Below are positions 1-7,270 of a stretch of 15,502 bases of DNA, in pieces. The notes under the pieces are model-generated. The model ran no database searches and had not been told where the DNA came from. It saw only the letters and a program-made list of their open reading frames with translations. Within the stretch, counting starts at the first letter, position 1. Each line of letters opens with the position of its first letter. The position numbers and the translations under genes are program-made. The DNA is from Ruthenibacterium sp. (lineage in GTDB: Bacteria > Bacillota > Clostridia > Oscillospirales > Ruminococcaceae), in assembly GCA_020025255.1 (NCBI GenBank), contig JAHHSK010000047.1, positions 1 through 15,502 on the forward strand, written 5' to 3'.

Positions 1-29
1 CGGTGCGCAAGGTCCCGTTCGATCTGCGC

Positions 30-1637
30 TTACTGCGCGCTGCGTTCATGCTTCCATGCAAGGAATTCCTCATAGCTGCCCACACGATCCAGACAGCCCT
101 CTTTGCCCACCGGGATTTCGATGATCCGGTTTGCGATTTCATCAATGAACTGGTGGTCATGCGAAGAAAACAGCAGATTGCCCGGGAAACGCGCAAGGCC
201 GTTTGCCAAAGCCTGGATGCTTTCCAGATCGAGGTGGTTTGTCGGCTGATCGAGCAGCAGCACATTGGCATGCGTCATCATCATGCGGCTGAGCATACAG
301 CGCACCTTTTCACCGCCCGAAAGCACCTTAGCCGGCTTATAGACTTCATCCCCGGAAAAGAGCATCCGCCCTAAAAAGCCGCGCAGGTACGTTTCCGTCG
401 TATCCTCGCTGTACTGGCGCAGCCAGCAGATCAGATCCTCGTCAAAATCTTCAAAGAAGGCGGAATTATCCAGCGGGAAATAGCTCTGGCTGGTGGAAAC
501 ACCCCACTTGAAGGAACCCGCATCCGGCTCCATTTCGCCCATCAGGATCTTGAACAGCGCTGTATTTCCGGCTTCATTTTCGCCCACCAGCGCGATCTTA
601 TCGCCCTTATTGGCAATGAAGCTGACGTTATCCAGCACCTTCACGCCGTCGATCGTTTTGGTAAGCCCTTCGACAAACAGGATATCCTTGCCCGCTTCGC
701 GCTCCGGCTCAAAGCCGACAAACGGATAGCGGCGGCTGGACGCGGGCATTTCCTCCACCGTGATGGAATCCAGCAGCTTTTTGCGGCTGGTGGCCTGCTT
801 TGATTTCGATTTGTTGGCCGAAAAGCGCTGGATGAAGCTTTGCAGCTCGCGGATCTTTTCTTCCTTTTTCTTATTCTGGTTACGGATCAGCTGCTGCATC
901 AGCTGGCTGGATTCGTACCAGAAATCATAGTTGCCGACATACATCTGCACCTTGTTGTAATCGATATCCACAATGTGCGTGCATACCGCATTCAGGAAAT
1001 GACGGTCGTGGCTGACCACGATGATCGTGCCCGGATAATCCAGCAGGAAATCCTCAAGCCAATCAATGCTTTCGATATCAAGCCCGTTCGTCGGCTCGTC
1101 CAGCAGCACGATCGAAGGCTGGCCGAACAGAGCCTGCGCCAGCAGCACCTTGACCTTCTGCCGGCCGTCCAGGGAATCCATGGGCGCATAGTGCAGCTCC
1201 ATAGGGATGCCAAGGCCGTTCAAAAGCTGATCTGCCTCGGTTTCCGCCTCCCAGCCGTTCATCTCAGCAAATTCGCCTTCCAGCTCGGCCGCGCGCTCGC
1301 CGTCTGCCTCGGTAAAATCCTCCTTGGCATAAAGGGCTTCTTTTTCCTTCATGATATCATACAGCCGGCGGTTTCCCATGATGACGGTATCCATAACGTT
1401 GTATTCATCGTATTTGAAGTGATCCTGCTCCAAAACGCTCATGCGGTCATCTGCCCCAAGGCTGATATTGCCGGTGCTCGGCTCGATTTCGCCGGAAATA
1501 ATGCGCAGCAGGGTCGATTTTCCGGCGCCGTTTGCGCCGATGATGCCATAGCAGTTGCCGGGCGTGAATTTAAGATCGACGTGTTTATACAGGGTGCTGC
1601 CCGCAAACTGCAGACTGACGTCGGTAACTGTTAACAT
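30..1637 (-). CDS. ABC-F family ATPase, YbiT-like (ribosome-associated, two ATP-binding domains)
   Basis: A 535-residue soluble protein with two ATP-binding cassettes and no membrane segments, as expected for ABC-F translation factors that act at the ribosomal E site. NBD1 has an intact Walker A (GANGAGKST, about residues 34-42), a degenerate signature (SLDGRQ, about 154-159), Walker B LLDEPTNGLD and H-switch VVSHDRH. The interdomain linker contains a charged helix followed by RFSANKSKSKQATSRKK, typical of YbiT-like members. NBD2 has a degenerate Walker A (GENEAGNTALF, about 350), an intact LSGGE signature (about 437), LLLDQPTNHLD in place of DE, and SSHDH. The start is ATG at 1637, 7 bp after AAGGAG; an upstream in-frame extension to 1805 crosses the promoter and is rejected. 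The gene is probably monocistronic in this window. Its leader is only about 35 nt, too short for the attenuators that control antibiotic-resistance ABC-F genes, so a housekeeping role is more likely than resistance. This last point is inference. Confidence 0.93.
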   Translation of the reverse strand: MLTVTDVSLQFAGSTLYKHVDLKFTPGNCYGIIGANGAGKSTLLRIISGEIEPSTGNISLGADDRMSVLEQDHFKYDEYNVMDTVIMGNRRLYDIMKEKEALYAKEDFTEADGERAAELEGEFAEMNGWEAETEADQLLNGLGIPMELHYAPMDSLDGRQKVKVLLAQALFGQPSIVLLDEPTNGLDIESIDWLEDFLLDYPGTIIVVSHDRHFLNAVCTHIVDIDYNKVQMYVGNYDFWYESSQLMQQLIRNQNKKKEEKIRELQSFIQRFSANKSKSKQATSRKKLLDSITVEEMPASSRRYPFVGFEPEREAGKDILFVEGLTKTIDGVKVLDNVSFIANKGDKIALVGENEAGNTALFKILMGEMEPDAGSFKWGVSTSQSYFPLDNSAFFEDFDEDLICWLRQYSEDTTETYLRGFLGRMLFSGDEVYKPAKVLSGGEKVRCMLSRMMMTHANVLLLDQPTNHLDLESIQALANGLARFPGNLLFSSHDHQFIDEIANRIIEIPVGKEGCLDRVGSYEEFLAWKHERSAQ

Positions 1638-1677
1638 AGACTTCTCCTTTTTGCTTGATAAATGCACTATCTTGAAT

Positions 1678-1706
1678 AACATACCATGACGCGGCATTTT
1701 TGTAAA
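1678..1706 (-). promoter_or_regulatory. Promoter of the ABC-F gene
   Basis: On the minus strand, TTTACA (1701-1706) lies 17 bp from an extended -10, TGG-TATGTT (1678-1683). Transcription would start near 1671, about 35 nt before the ATG. A palindrome TTTG-TGTG-CAAA (1713-1724) sits just upstream of the -35. Confidence 0.65.
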
Positions 1707-1803
1707 CACCTTTTTGTGTGCAAAGCAGCCGTTTTCCGCTTGGTATCGCTCTTTTTGCCGAAATTCCCGCGCTGCACCGGGTTTTTGCGCATCCCATGCT
1801 TGC

Positions 1804-1839
1804 AAAAAAAGGCGGCACTCCCGTGTGCCGCCTTTTTTT
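1804..1839. terminator. Bidirectional intrinsic terminator after the PfkB-family kinase
   Basis: An 8-bp perfect GC-rich stem (GGCGGCAC / GTGCCGCC, loop TCCCGT) is flanked by seven A on the left and seven T on the right. It starts 9 bp past the kinase stop codon and separates that gene from the ABC-F promoter. Confidence 0.92.
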
Positions 1840-1848
1840 CCGTGCGCT

Positions 1849-2865
1849 TCAGCGGTTCATTTCGCTGACCGGGCCGGTTGCATTGTGTTCGTTGATGATC
1901 CGGTTGATTTCCTTGAAATCGGAAGATGGCAGATCGCCGGGAACGGTATTCTTCACACTGGAGGTTGCATTTCCGAACTGCATCGCCTTTTTGGGATCAT
2001 TGTATTTGAGCAGCCCGAACAAAACACCCGCCACATACGCATCGCCGGAACCGATTCGATCGATCACATCGATGTGCGTATACGGTGCTTCGGTATAAAA
2101 CGCATCCTTTACCGAAGAATAGATCACCGATGTGAAATTATGCTTGCGCGGGCTGATGACCGTGCGCTGCGTGGTTGCCACGATCTTAACGCCGTATTCC
2201 TGCGAATAGCTCTTCATGATATCGTACAGCTCGCCCGTTTTTCCAAACATGCGGCGGCTGGTTTCTTCGGAAACAAACAGGACATCGACAAGCGGCAGGA
2301 TCGAGCGGATCGTCTCCCGCGCTTCTTCCTCGCTCCAAAGATTTGCGCGGTAATTGACATCGAACGAGATGATCGCGCCGTTTTCTTTAAACTTTTTCAG
2401 GACCTCGATCGCGACTTCCCGTGTGCCGAGTGCAAGGCTGATGCCGCTTAAATGGAACATGCGCGCACTGGTGAAGGCTTCCTGCGGGATATCCTCCATA
2501 CGGATGCCGCACACCGAAGCATGATGGCGGTCATACACGATCGTCGGCTTGCGGGGGGCCGCACCCATTTCATAATAATAAATGCCGAGCCTTGCTTCGG
2601 GGGAATCATCATAAGTAAGGAAGTCATCCGAAACACCGACAAAACGGATGCGGTTTTTAATGAAGGTGCCCAGCTCATTCTGCGGCAGACGCGAAATGAT
2701 GCCGGTGCGCAGCCCCAGCAGCGCAACCCCCGAAGCCACATTCAGCTCCGCACCGCCCGCACGTTTTTCAAAAATATCGCCATCCACAATGCGCGCATGA
2801 CGCGGCGGGGAAAGACGCAGCATGATTTCTCCGAAGGTAATAAGATCGAATGCCTTTTTTTCCAT
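1849..2865 (-). CDS. PfkB-family carbohydrate kinase, 2-keto-3-deoxygluconate kinase-like
   Basis: 338 residues, normal length for a PfkB/ribokinase-fold kinase, which transfers the ATP gamma-phosphate to a sugar hydroxyl in the cytoplasm. The N-terminal sugar-binding signature is visible as RAGGAELNVASGVALLG (about residues 35-51). The C-terminal PfkB signature reads DRIGSGDAYVAGVLFG, with GSGD forming the anion hole and Asp275 as the predicted catalytic base. The form DRIGSGD, in place of DTTGAGD, and the opening ITFGEIMLRLSPP resemble KDG kinases (KdgK) of Clostridia, which act in pectin or uronate breakdown. Substrate assignment is inference: fructokinase, or a kinase for another keto sugar acid, remains possible. 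The start is ATG at 2865, preceded by GGAGG (2874-2878). A longer upstream reading frame runs through GC-rich leader hairpins and lacks a ribosome site. No KDG aldolase or uronate gene is adjacent. Confidence 0.9.
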   Translation of the reverse strand: MEKKAFDLITFGEIMLRLSPPRHARIVDGDIFEKRAGGAELNVASGVALLGLRTGIISRLPQNELGTFIKNRIRFVGVSDDFLTYDDSPEARLGIYYYEMGAAPRKPTIVYDRHHASVCGIRMEDIPQEAFTSARMFHLSGISLALGTREVAIEVLKKFKENGAIISFDVNYRANLWSEEEARETIRSILPLVDVLFVSEETSRRMFGKTGELYDIMKSYSQEYGVKIVATTQRTVISPRKHNFTSVIYSSVKDAFYTEAPYTHIDVIDRIGSGDAYVAGVLFGLLKYNDPKKAMQFGNATSSVKNTVPGDLPSSDFKEINRIINEHNATGPVSEMNR

Positions 2866-2897
2866 AACCTGACCCTCCAGCGTATAGTATAAATATT

Positions 2898-2946
2898 GCG
2901 CGGCGCATGCCGCGCCGCGTTGCTGCGGTGGGTGCCTGTACACCGC
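2898..2946 (-). other. Two stem-loops in the leader of the PfkB-family kinase
   Basis: The leader contains GCGCGGC-GCAT-GCCGCGC (2898-2915) and GCGGTG-N10-CACCGC (2925-2946), between the predicted transcription start near 2960 and the ribosome site at 2874. Neither is followed by a T-run. A second -10-like TATACT lies at 2886-2891 on the minus strand, but no matching -35 was seen. A regulatory role is possible but unproven. Confidence 0.4.
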
Positions 2947-2966
2947 TGCCCGCATGATTCAGCTTC

Positions 2967-2995
2967 AGTATAGCATAAATTCCGCACAGTTGCGA
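2967..2995 (-). promoter_or_regulatory. Extended -10 promoter of the PfkB-family kinase
   Basis: On the minus strand, TGC-TATACT (-10 at 2967-2972) forms an extended -10 element; the -35 (TCGCAA, 2990-2995) is poor. An imperfectly placed dyad, CACAGT-N16-ACTGTG (2985-3012), overlaps the -35 region and could be an operator. Confidence 0.5.
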
Positions 2996-3179
2996 GAATG
3001 TTTTGCACTGTGGAACGCCTTGTGCGACTTTGCCAGAACTGCCCTTGTTTTTTTGGCCATATTTTCGTATGCTTTTTTTCTTTTCCCGGACATTTTTACT
3101 ATGCAAAGCTTGTGCTTTGTTGCAAAAAGTGCGATTTTCGTTGTTTTCCGTCCGGCTTCTTCTTTTCCTGTCCATTCCA
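2996..3179. other. Divergent intergenic region between the kinase and the first MATE gene
   Basis: The 404 bp between the two genes hold two divergent promoters and a pyrimidine-rich plus strand. Open frames on either strand here lack a ribosome site, and the minus-strand one is low-complexity and Lys-rich. A loose stem around 3102-3124 (TGCAAAGC ... GCTTTG-TT-GCA) was noted. I see no tRNA and no recognised RNA gene. Confidence 0.5.
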
Positions 3180-3199
3180 TGGTATACTTATATAGTATA
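3180..3199 (+). promoter_or_regulatory. Extended -10 promoter with a symmetric dyad, first MATE gene
   Basis: TGG-TATACT (-10 at 3183-3188) lies about 80 bp before the gene; no good -35 is present. The -10 is half of a perfect dyad, TATACT-TATAT-AGTATA (3183-3199), which would cover the start site and could bind a regulator. The leader also holds a small hairpin CGGCAT-CTT-ATGCCG (3231-3245). Confidence 0.5.
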
Positions 3200-3269
3200 T
3201 TTTTTTATCTATAACAGCATGCTGGATGCGCGGCATCTTATGCCGTGCCGTTACAAAGGAGAGATTTTT

Positions 3270-4640
3270 TTGCACAACAAAGACGAAGCAATGGGCACAA
3301 AGCCCGTTGGAAAACTGATGCTCCAGCTGGCCCTTCCTGCGGTTGCGGCACAGCTGATCAATATGCTTTACAGCACGGTGGACCGCATCTACATCGGCAA
3401 TATCCCCGGCTCGGGCGCATTGGCGCTTACGGGGGTTGGCGTCACATTTCCGATCCTGATGCTTGTTTCCGCTTTTGCTGCCTTTGCGGGCATGGGCGGT
3501 GCGCCGCTTGCTTCCATTCAGCTGGGGGCAGGCAATCGCGAGGGCGCAGAAAAGATCCTTGGCAACTGCTTTTCCCTGCTTTTGGTGCTTTCCGTTTCCT
3601 TAACGGTGGTGTTCAGCATCTTCAAGCGCCCGCTGCTGTATTTGTTCGGCGCATCGGATGCCATTATCCAATATGCCGAAGACTACATTACGATTTATCT
3701 TGCCGGCACCATTTTCGTTCAGATGTCGCTTGGCCTCAACACCTTCATCAGCGCACAGGGCTATGCCACCACGGCCATGCTCAGTGTCCTGATCGGTGCT
3801 GTCATCAACATCGTGCTTGACCCGATTTTGATTTTCACGCTGAACATGGGGGTTTCGGGCGCGGCGCTTGCCACGATCATCTCCCAGGCAGCCAGCGCCG
3901 CTTGGGTGCTGTGCTTCCTGTTCGGCAAAAAAAGCGGCATCCGCATCCGCAAGGAAAACCTCAAGTTCGATAAACGCGTTATCGGCAAGGTCATCAGCCT
4001 CGGCATTTCCCCCTTTGTGATGCAAAGCACCGAAAGCCTTGTGAGCATTACGCTCAACAGCGGCCTGCAGCACTTCGGCGGCGATCTGTATGTCGGCAGC
4101 ATGACGATCATCCAGAGCGTTATGCAGATGCTTGTCATGCCGGTACAGGGGATCCAGCAGGGTTCCCAGCCGATCATGAGCTTCAACTACGGCGCCAAAA
4201 AATACGACCGTGTGCGTCAGACGTTCAGCCTTTTGTTCCGCATCCTGATCACTCTTACCTGTCTGAGCACGCTGGCTGCGTTTTTCTTCCCGCACATCCT
4301 TGCCCGCATGTTCACGCAGGACATGCAGCTGATCGATCTGGTAAGCAAAACCATGCCGATCTTCTTCGCCGGCATCTGGGCATTCGGCATGCAAATGGCG
4401 TGCCAGGCCACCTTTATGGCTTTGGGGCAGGCCAAAATCAGCCTGCTGCTTGCCTTGCTGCGCAAGGTGGTGCTGCTTGTGCCCCTTGCCATTATCCTGC
4501 CGCGCATCCTGGGCGGCAATGTCATGGGCATCTATATTGCCGAACCGATTGCCGATATCATCGCCAGCTTCACCACTTTGGCGCTGTTCCTGATTAAGCG
4601 CAAGGTTTTGCTGCCGAAAACATCATCCTGCACAGAATAA
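3270..4640 (+). CDS. MATE family efflux transporter
   Basis: 456 residues, the usual size for a 12-helix multidrug and toxic compound extrusion protein that exports organic cations or other small molecules by Na+ or H+ antiport. The N-terminal half carries LMLQLALPAVAAQLINMLY and VDRIYIGNIPG, a typical first-helix MATE pattern. The second half has MPVQGIQQGSQPIMSFNYGA, the matching repeat motif. Substrates cannot be told from sequence. The start is taken as TTG at 3270, 7 nt after AAAGGAGAG; the first in-frame ATG (3291) would lie 28 nt from that ribosome site, and longer upstream frames cross the promoter. The AI-2E-family gene begins 39 bp downstream with no terminator between, so they are probably co-transcribed. 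It is distinct from the second MATE protein at 12656-14056. Confidence 0.92.
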   Translation: MHNKDEAMGTKPVGKLMLQLALPAVAAQLINMLYSTVDRIYIGNIPGSGALALTGVGVTFPILMLVSAFAAFAGMGGAPLASIQLGAGNREGAEKILGNCFSLLLVLSVSLTVVFSIFKRPLLYLFGASDAIIQYAEDYITIYLAGTIFVQMSLGLNTFISAQGYATTAMLSVLIGAVINIVLDPILIFTLNMGVSGAALATIISQAASAAWVLCFLFGKKSGIRIRKENLKFDKRVIGKVISLGISPFVMQSTESLVSITLNSGLQHFGGDLYVGSMTIIQSVMQMLVMPVQGIQQGSQPIMSFNYGAKKYDRVRQTFSLLFRILITLTCLSTLAAFFFPHILARMFTQDMQLIDLVSKTMPIFFAGIWAFGMQMACQATFMALGQAKISLLLALLRKVVLLVPLAIILPRILGGNVMGIYIAEPIADIIASFTTLALFLIKRKVLLPKTSSCTE

Positions 4641-4648
4641 AACGCAGA

Positions 4649-4664
4649 TGCGGGCCTGCCCGCA
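4649..4664 (+). other. Intercistronic hairpin before the AI-2E-family gene
   Basis: TGCGGG-CCTG-CCCGCA forms a small stable stem that ends 5 bp before the GGAGG ribosome site at 4670-4674. It has no T-run, so it is not an intrinsic terminator. It could affect mRNA stability or translation. Confidence 0.4.
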
Positions 4665-4679
4665 CGAACGGAGGCTGTT

Positions 4680-5957
4680 ATGAAGCGTGGTTCCTTTACA
4701 AAATACTTATACTGGGGCGTAACGGTATTCCTTGTTATCTGCGCGTGCATCCTGTTTTTCTTTTCGCTGTTCAAGCTGCCGGATATCCTGGGCTTTTTCA
4801 AAACACTCATCGGCATCCTGATGCCGTTTGTGTATGGGCTGACGCTGGCGTATATGCTCAATCCCATTTTCAATTTTTTGTACGATCGCTTCTGCCCATT
4901 GCTCCAAAAGCGTTGCAAAAGCCCCAAACGGGCGGTGCATCTTGCGAAATTCCTTTCCACCTTCCTTTCGATCACGCTTGCCCTGCTTATTGTGGCGGCA
5001 CTTCTTTCCATGGTTCTGCCGGAGGTTGTTTCCAGCATCATCGGGCTTTCGGAATCCAATCTTTTTTCCGAGGGCGTCACGGATGTCACGACTTGGTTCG
5101 ATGATTTCCTCAAGCAGTACCCGAATCTGGAAGCCGCTGCCGAGCGCATTTATGTGCAGGCTGTCGGCATGTTCGACACCTGGCTGAAAAACGATATGCT
5201 GCCGCAGCTGACGAACCTGATGAACGGTCTGCTTTGGACACTGACGTTTATCAAAAATATCTTTATTGCGATCATCATTGCGGCCTATGTGCTCAACAGC
5301 AAGCAGCTGTTTGCCGCACAATCCAAAAAGCTGCTGTACAGCATCCTGGATGTGCACCGCGCCAATCTTATCCTGAGCAACTTCCGCTTCACGCACAAGG
5401 TATTCGGCGGGTTTATCAACGGCAAGCTGCTGGATTCACTCATCATCGGCATTTTGTGCTTCCTGGGCATGACCCTTTTCCGGATGCCGTATGCGATGCT
5501 TGTGAGTGTGATCATCGGGGTAACCAACATCATCCCGTTCTTCGGGCCGTTTATCGGCGCGATCCCCAGCATCCTGCTGATCCTGCTGATCGATCCGCTC
5601 AAGGCGCTTTATTTTGCGCTTTTCATTCTGGTGCTCCAGCAGTTTGACGGCAACATTCTGGGGCCGAAGATCCTTGGCGATTCCACCGGGATTTCCGGCT
5701 TTTGGGTCATGTTTGCGATCCTTCTTGCCGGCGGGCTGTTTGGTTTTGTCGGCATGGTAGTCGGGGTTCCCCTATTTGCGGTATTTTACAATATCGTATC
5801 CGTCCTTGTCCGTTATTCTCTTCGCAGAAAAGGCTTGCCCGACCAGACCCAGGCTTATTACGGGCTGGAACGAATGGATGAGCAGACCCCGCTTGCACCG
5901 GAGCCCGAACCGCCGTGCGATGCACCCGAACCGCCCTGCCCCGACCATGCCGGGTAA
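4680..5957 (+). CDS. AI-2E family transporter (PF01594-type permease)
   Basis: 425 residues with about eight predicted membrane segments, the layout of the AI-2E family (E. coli TqsA/YdiK, Bacillus YtvI). Two N-terminal helices (about 10-30 and 36-56) precede a long loop, and the conserved C-terminal block contains GVTNIIPFFGPFIGAIPS and DGNILGPKILGDSTGISGFWVM, hallmarks of the family. Members have been linked to quorum-signal export, Na+/H+ antiport or unknown solutes, so the substrate is open. The start is ATG at 4680, preceded by GGAGG at 4670-4674. The C-terminus is an acidic, proline-rich tail with two PPC triplets (EPEPPCDAPEPPCPDHAG), not typical of the family as I know it. The gene probably shares the MATE promoter upstream and ends in the strong terminator at 5977-6018. 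Confidence 0.9.
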   Translation: MKRGSFTKYLYWGVTVFLVICACILFFFSLFKLPDILGFFKTLIGILMPFVYGLTLAYMLNPIFNFLYDRFCPLLQKRCKSPKRAVHLAKFLSTFLSITLALLIVAALLSMVLPEVVSSIIGLSESNLFSEGVTDVTTWFDDFLKQYPNLEAAAERIYVQAVGMFDTWLKNDMLPQLTNLMNGLLWTLTFIKNIFIAIIIAAYVLNSKQLFAAQSKKLLYSILDVHRANLILSNFRFTHKVFGGFINGKLLDSLIIGILCFLGMTLFRMPYAMLVSVIIGVTNIIPFFGPFIGAIPSILLILLIDPLKALYFALFILVLQQFDGNILGPKILGDSTGISGFWVMFAILLAGGLFGFVGMVVGVPLFAVFYNIVSVLVRYSLRRKGLPDQTQAYYGLERMDEQTPLAPEPEPPCDAPEPPCPDHAG

Positions 5958-5976
5958 TATCCCGTTTCTTATGCAG

Positions 5977-6018
5977 AAAGGCGATGCAAAAGCTTTTAGC
6001 TTTTGCATCGCCTTTTTT
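5977..6018 (+). terminator. Intrinsic terminator after the AI-2E-family gene
   Basis: A 17-bp perfect stem (5977-5993 with 5999-6015, loop TTTTA) runs into six T on the plus strand. It lies between convergent genes and may also stop the uridine kinase transcript, though the T-run on that side is only three long. Confidence 0.93.
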
Positions 6019-6047
6019 CGGTTATTGCCTTATTTTCTGCGCCCGTC

Positions 6048-6674
6048 TTAGGCATTAGCCTGACAGCGGATGTGGCTTTCCACGCGCTGGACGATCATAT
6101 CCAGTGCAACCGTGTTTTTTCCGCCCTCCGGTACAATGATATCGGCATACCGTTTGCTGGGTTCCACAAACCGTTCATGCATCGGCTTTACCGTTGTAAG
6201 ATACTGTTCCACAACGCTTTCGAGCGAACGCCCGCGCTTTTTCACATCGCGCACGATGCGGCGCAGGATGCGCACATCGGCATCGGTATCCACAAACACC
6301 TTCACATCCATAAGATCCCGCAGCTTGGAATCGGCAAAAATCAAGATTCCCTCTACAATAATAACGCTGGTCGGGTGGATCAGGAGCGTATCGTTCGAAC
6401 GATTGTGCTGCGTGAAATCATATACCGGACACGCGATCGTCTCGCCGCGGCGCAGCGCTTCGATCTGCTCGACCATAAGCTCGGTATCGAAGGAATCCGG
6501 GTGATCGTAATTGAGCCGGCTGCGTTCTTCCAGCAAAAGATCGTCATGACGCTTATAATAGTTATCGTGATTTATGACCGAAACGTTTTCTCGGAACCGT
6601 TCCTTCAATCGCTGCGTCAGCGTGGTTTTTCCGCTGCCGGTTCCTCCGGCTATGCCAAGAATCAAGGTTTCCAT
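6048..6674 (-). CDS. udk: Uridine kinase (uridine/cytidine phosphorylation, pyrimidine salvage)
   Basis: 208 residues, the normal size for bacterial uridine kinase, which phosphorylates uridine or cytidine to UMP or CMP. The P-loop GGTGSGKT is at residues 10-17. NHDNYYKRHDDL and NYDHPDSFDTELM match the nucleoside-binding segments of Udk, and VIIVEGILIFADSKLRDLMDVKVFVDTD matches the Walker B and core region. The lid-region arginines RRIVRDVKKRGRSLESV are present. ATG at 6674 is chosen because it lies 8 nt from AGGGGG; a GTG two codons earlier sits too close to that site. The gene follows the YhcH-like gene by 23 bp with no terminator, suggesting co-transcription. Phosphoribulokinase-like relatives share the fold, but the overall pattern is clearly Udk. 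Confidence 0.93.
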   Translation of the reverse strand: METLILGIAGGTGSGKTTLTQRLKERFRENVSVINHDNYYKRHDDLLLEERSRLNYDHPDSFDTELMVEQIEALRRGETIACPVYDFTQHNRSNDTLLIHPTSVIIVEGILIFADSKLRDLMDVKVFVDTDADVRILRRIVRDVKKRGRSLESVVEQYLTTVKPMHERFVEPSKRYADIIVPEGGKNTVALDMIVQRVESHIRCQANA

Positions 6675-6697
6675 GGACACTGCCCCCTGTCGTGCGT

Positions 6698-7147
6698 TTA
6701 GTACGCGATTTTGAAGATTGCTTTTTTTACTTTATCACAGCCCTGCGCCCGGATGCCCGGCAGATGTGCTTCTTCCACCATGAACACCGCAAACCGTGTC
6801 TCATCCAAAACCAATGCAGCGCTGGTATTTCCGTCCCAAAGGGCGCAATCGTCCGCTTCGCTGTATTCCTGCACAGCCGTCACATCGCCAAGCGTGACCT
6901 CACACAGCTCCATACCCTCGATGTCCGTATGCAGATCCATGTAGCGGGAATGTGTTTCATAGCGGCGTCCTTCTGCGGGCAGGGTTTCCAGCTCCTGCAC
7001 CGTGACATACACATTTTCCCCATCGATCTCCGTGCGCCCATTGGGCAGCTGCGTCAGATCGGTGTTTTCGATAAAATCGATCGCCTTATCCAGATTTTCG
7101 AACATCCCGCGATACTGATTCAGGTTTTCCAGGGTATCATACAGCAT
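6698..7147 (-). CDS. YhcH/YjgK/YiaL (TabA) family protein
   Basis: 149 residues, the usual length for this cupin-like family. Members such as E. coli YhcH and TabA are found with sialic acid and other sugar catabolic genes, and are thought to act on sugar anomers or affect biofilm; their chemistry is poorly settled. The core YETHSRYMDLHTDIEGMELCE (from residue 63) corresponds to the conserved E-x-H-x-x-x-x-D block, and EEAHLPG (about 125-131) is the conserved C-terminal histidine segment. Glu64, His66 and His128 are the best candidates for metal ligands, by family analogy. The start is ATG at 7147, preceded by GAGGG. The gene leads a probable two-gene operon with udk and lies just downstream of the ROK-like kinase, consistent with a sugar-related role. 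Confidence 0.88.
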   Translation of the reverse strand: MLYDTLENLNQYRGMFENLDKAIDFIENTDLTQLPNGRTEIDGENVYVTVQELETLPAEGRRYETHSRYMDLHTDIEGMELCEVTLGDVTAVQEYSEADDCALWDGNTSAALVLDETRFAVFMVEEAHLPGIRAQGCDKVKKAIFKIAY

Positions 7148-7166
7148 AAAAAGCCCTCTTTTCTTT

Positions 7167-7190
7167 TTCTGCAGCCCGAACGGTGCAGAA
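7167..7190 (-). other. Leader hairpin of the YhcH-like gene
   Basis: TTCTGCA-N10-TGCAGAA forms a 7-bp perfect stem between the predicted transcription start (about 7200) and the ribosome site. There is no T-run, and its function is unknown. Confidence 0.35.
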
Positions 7191-7206
7191 GATTCCTTTT
7201 TCTTTT

Positions 7207-7212
7207 ATTGTA
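7207..7212 (-). promoter_or_regulatory. Extended -10 promoter of the YhcH-udk operon
   Basis: TGA-TACAAT on the minus strand lies directly after the terminator stem of the upstream gene, so any -35 would fall inside that stem. No good -35 match is visible, and the call rests on the extended -10. Confidence 0.45.
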
Positions 7213-7214
7213 TC

Positions 7215-7252
7215 AAAACGCGCGAAGGAAATAAATCCTTCGCGCGTTTTTT
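7215..7252 (-). terminator. Intrinsic terminator after the ROK-like kinase
   Basis: A 15-bp perfect stem (7215-7229 with 7236-7250, loop AATAAA) is AT-flanked on both sides: four T on the minus strand and six on the plus. It begins about 20 bp past the stop codon at 7271. Confidence 0.9.
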
Positions 7253-7270
7253 CTTGCAGAATGAATCGAT

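Noticed and set aside
30..1637. Antibiotic-resistance ABC-F (Msr/Vga/Lsa/Optr type)
   Set aside because: The linker and motifs match the YbiT-like housekeeping group, and there is no leader attenuator.
1638..1805. N-terminal extension of the ABC-F protein to 1805
   Set aside because: It crosses a good promoter, whereas ATG at 1637 has AAGGAG at the right spacing and begins the ABC domain as in homologs.
2965..3180. 71-codon minus-strand ORF, Lys-rich, in the kinase-MATE gap
   Set aside because: No ribosome site before its start, and it overlaps the kinase promoter; the composition follows from the purine-rich strand.
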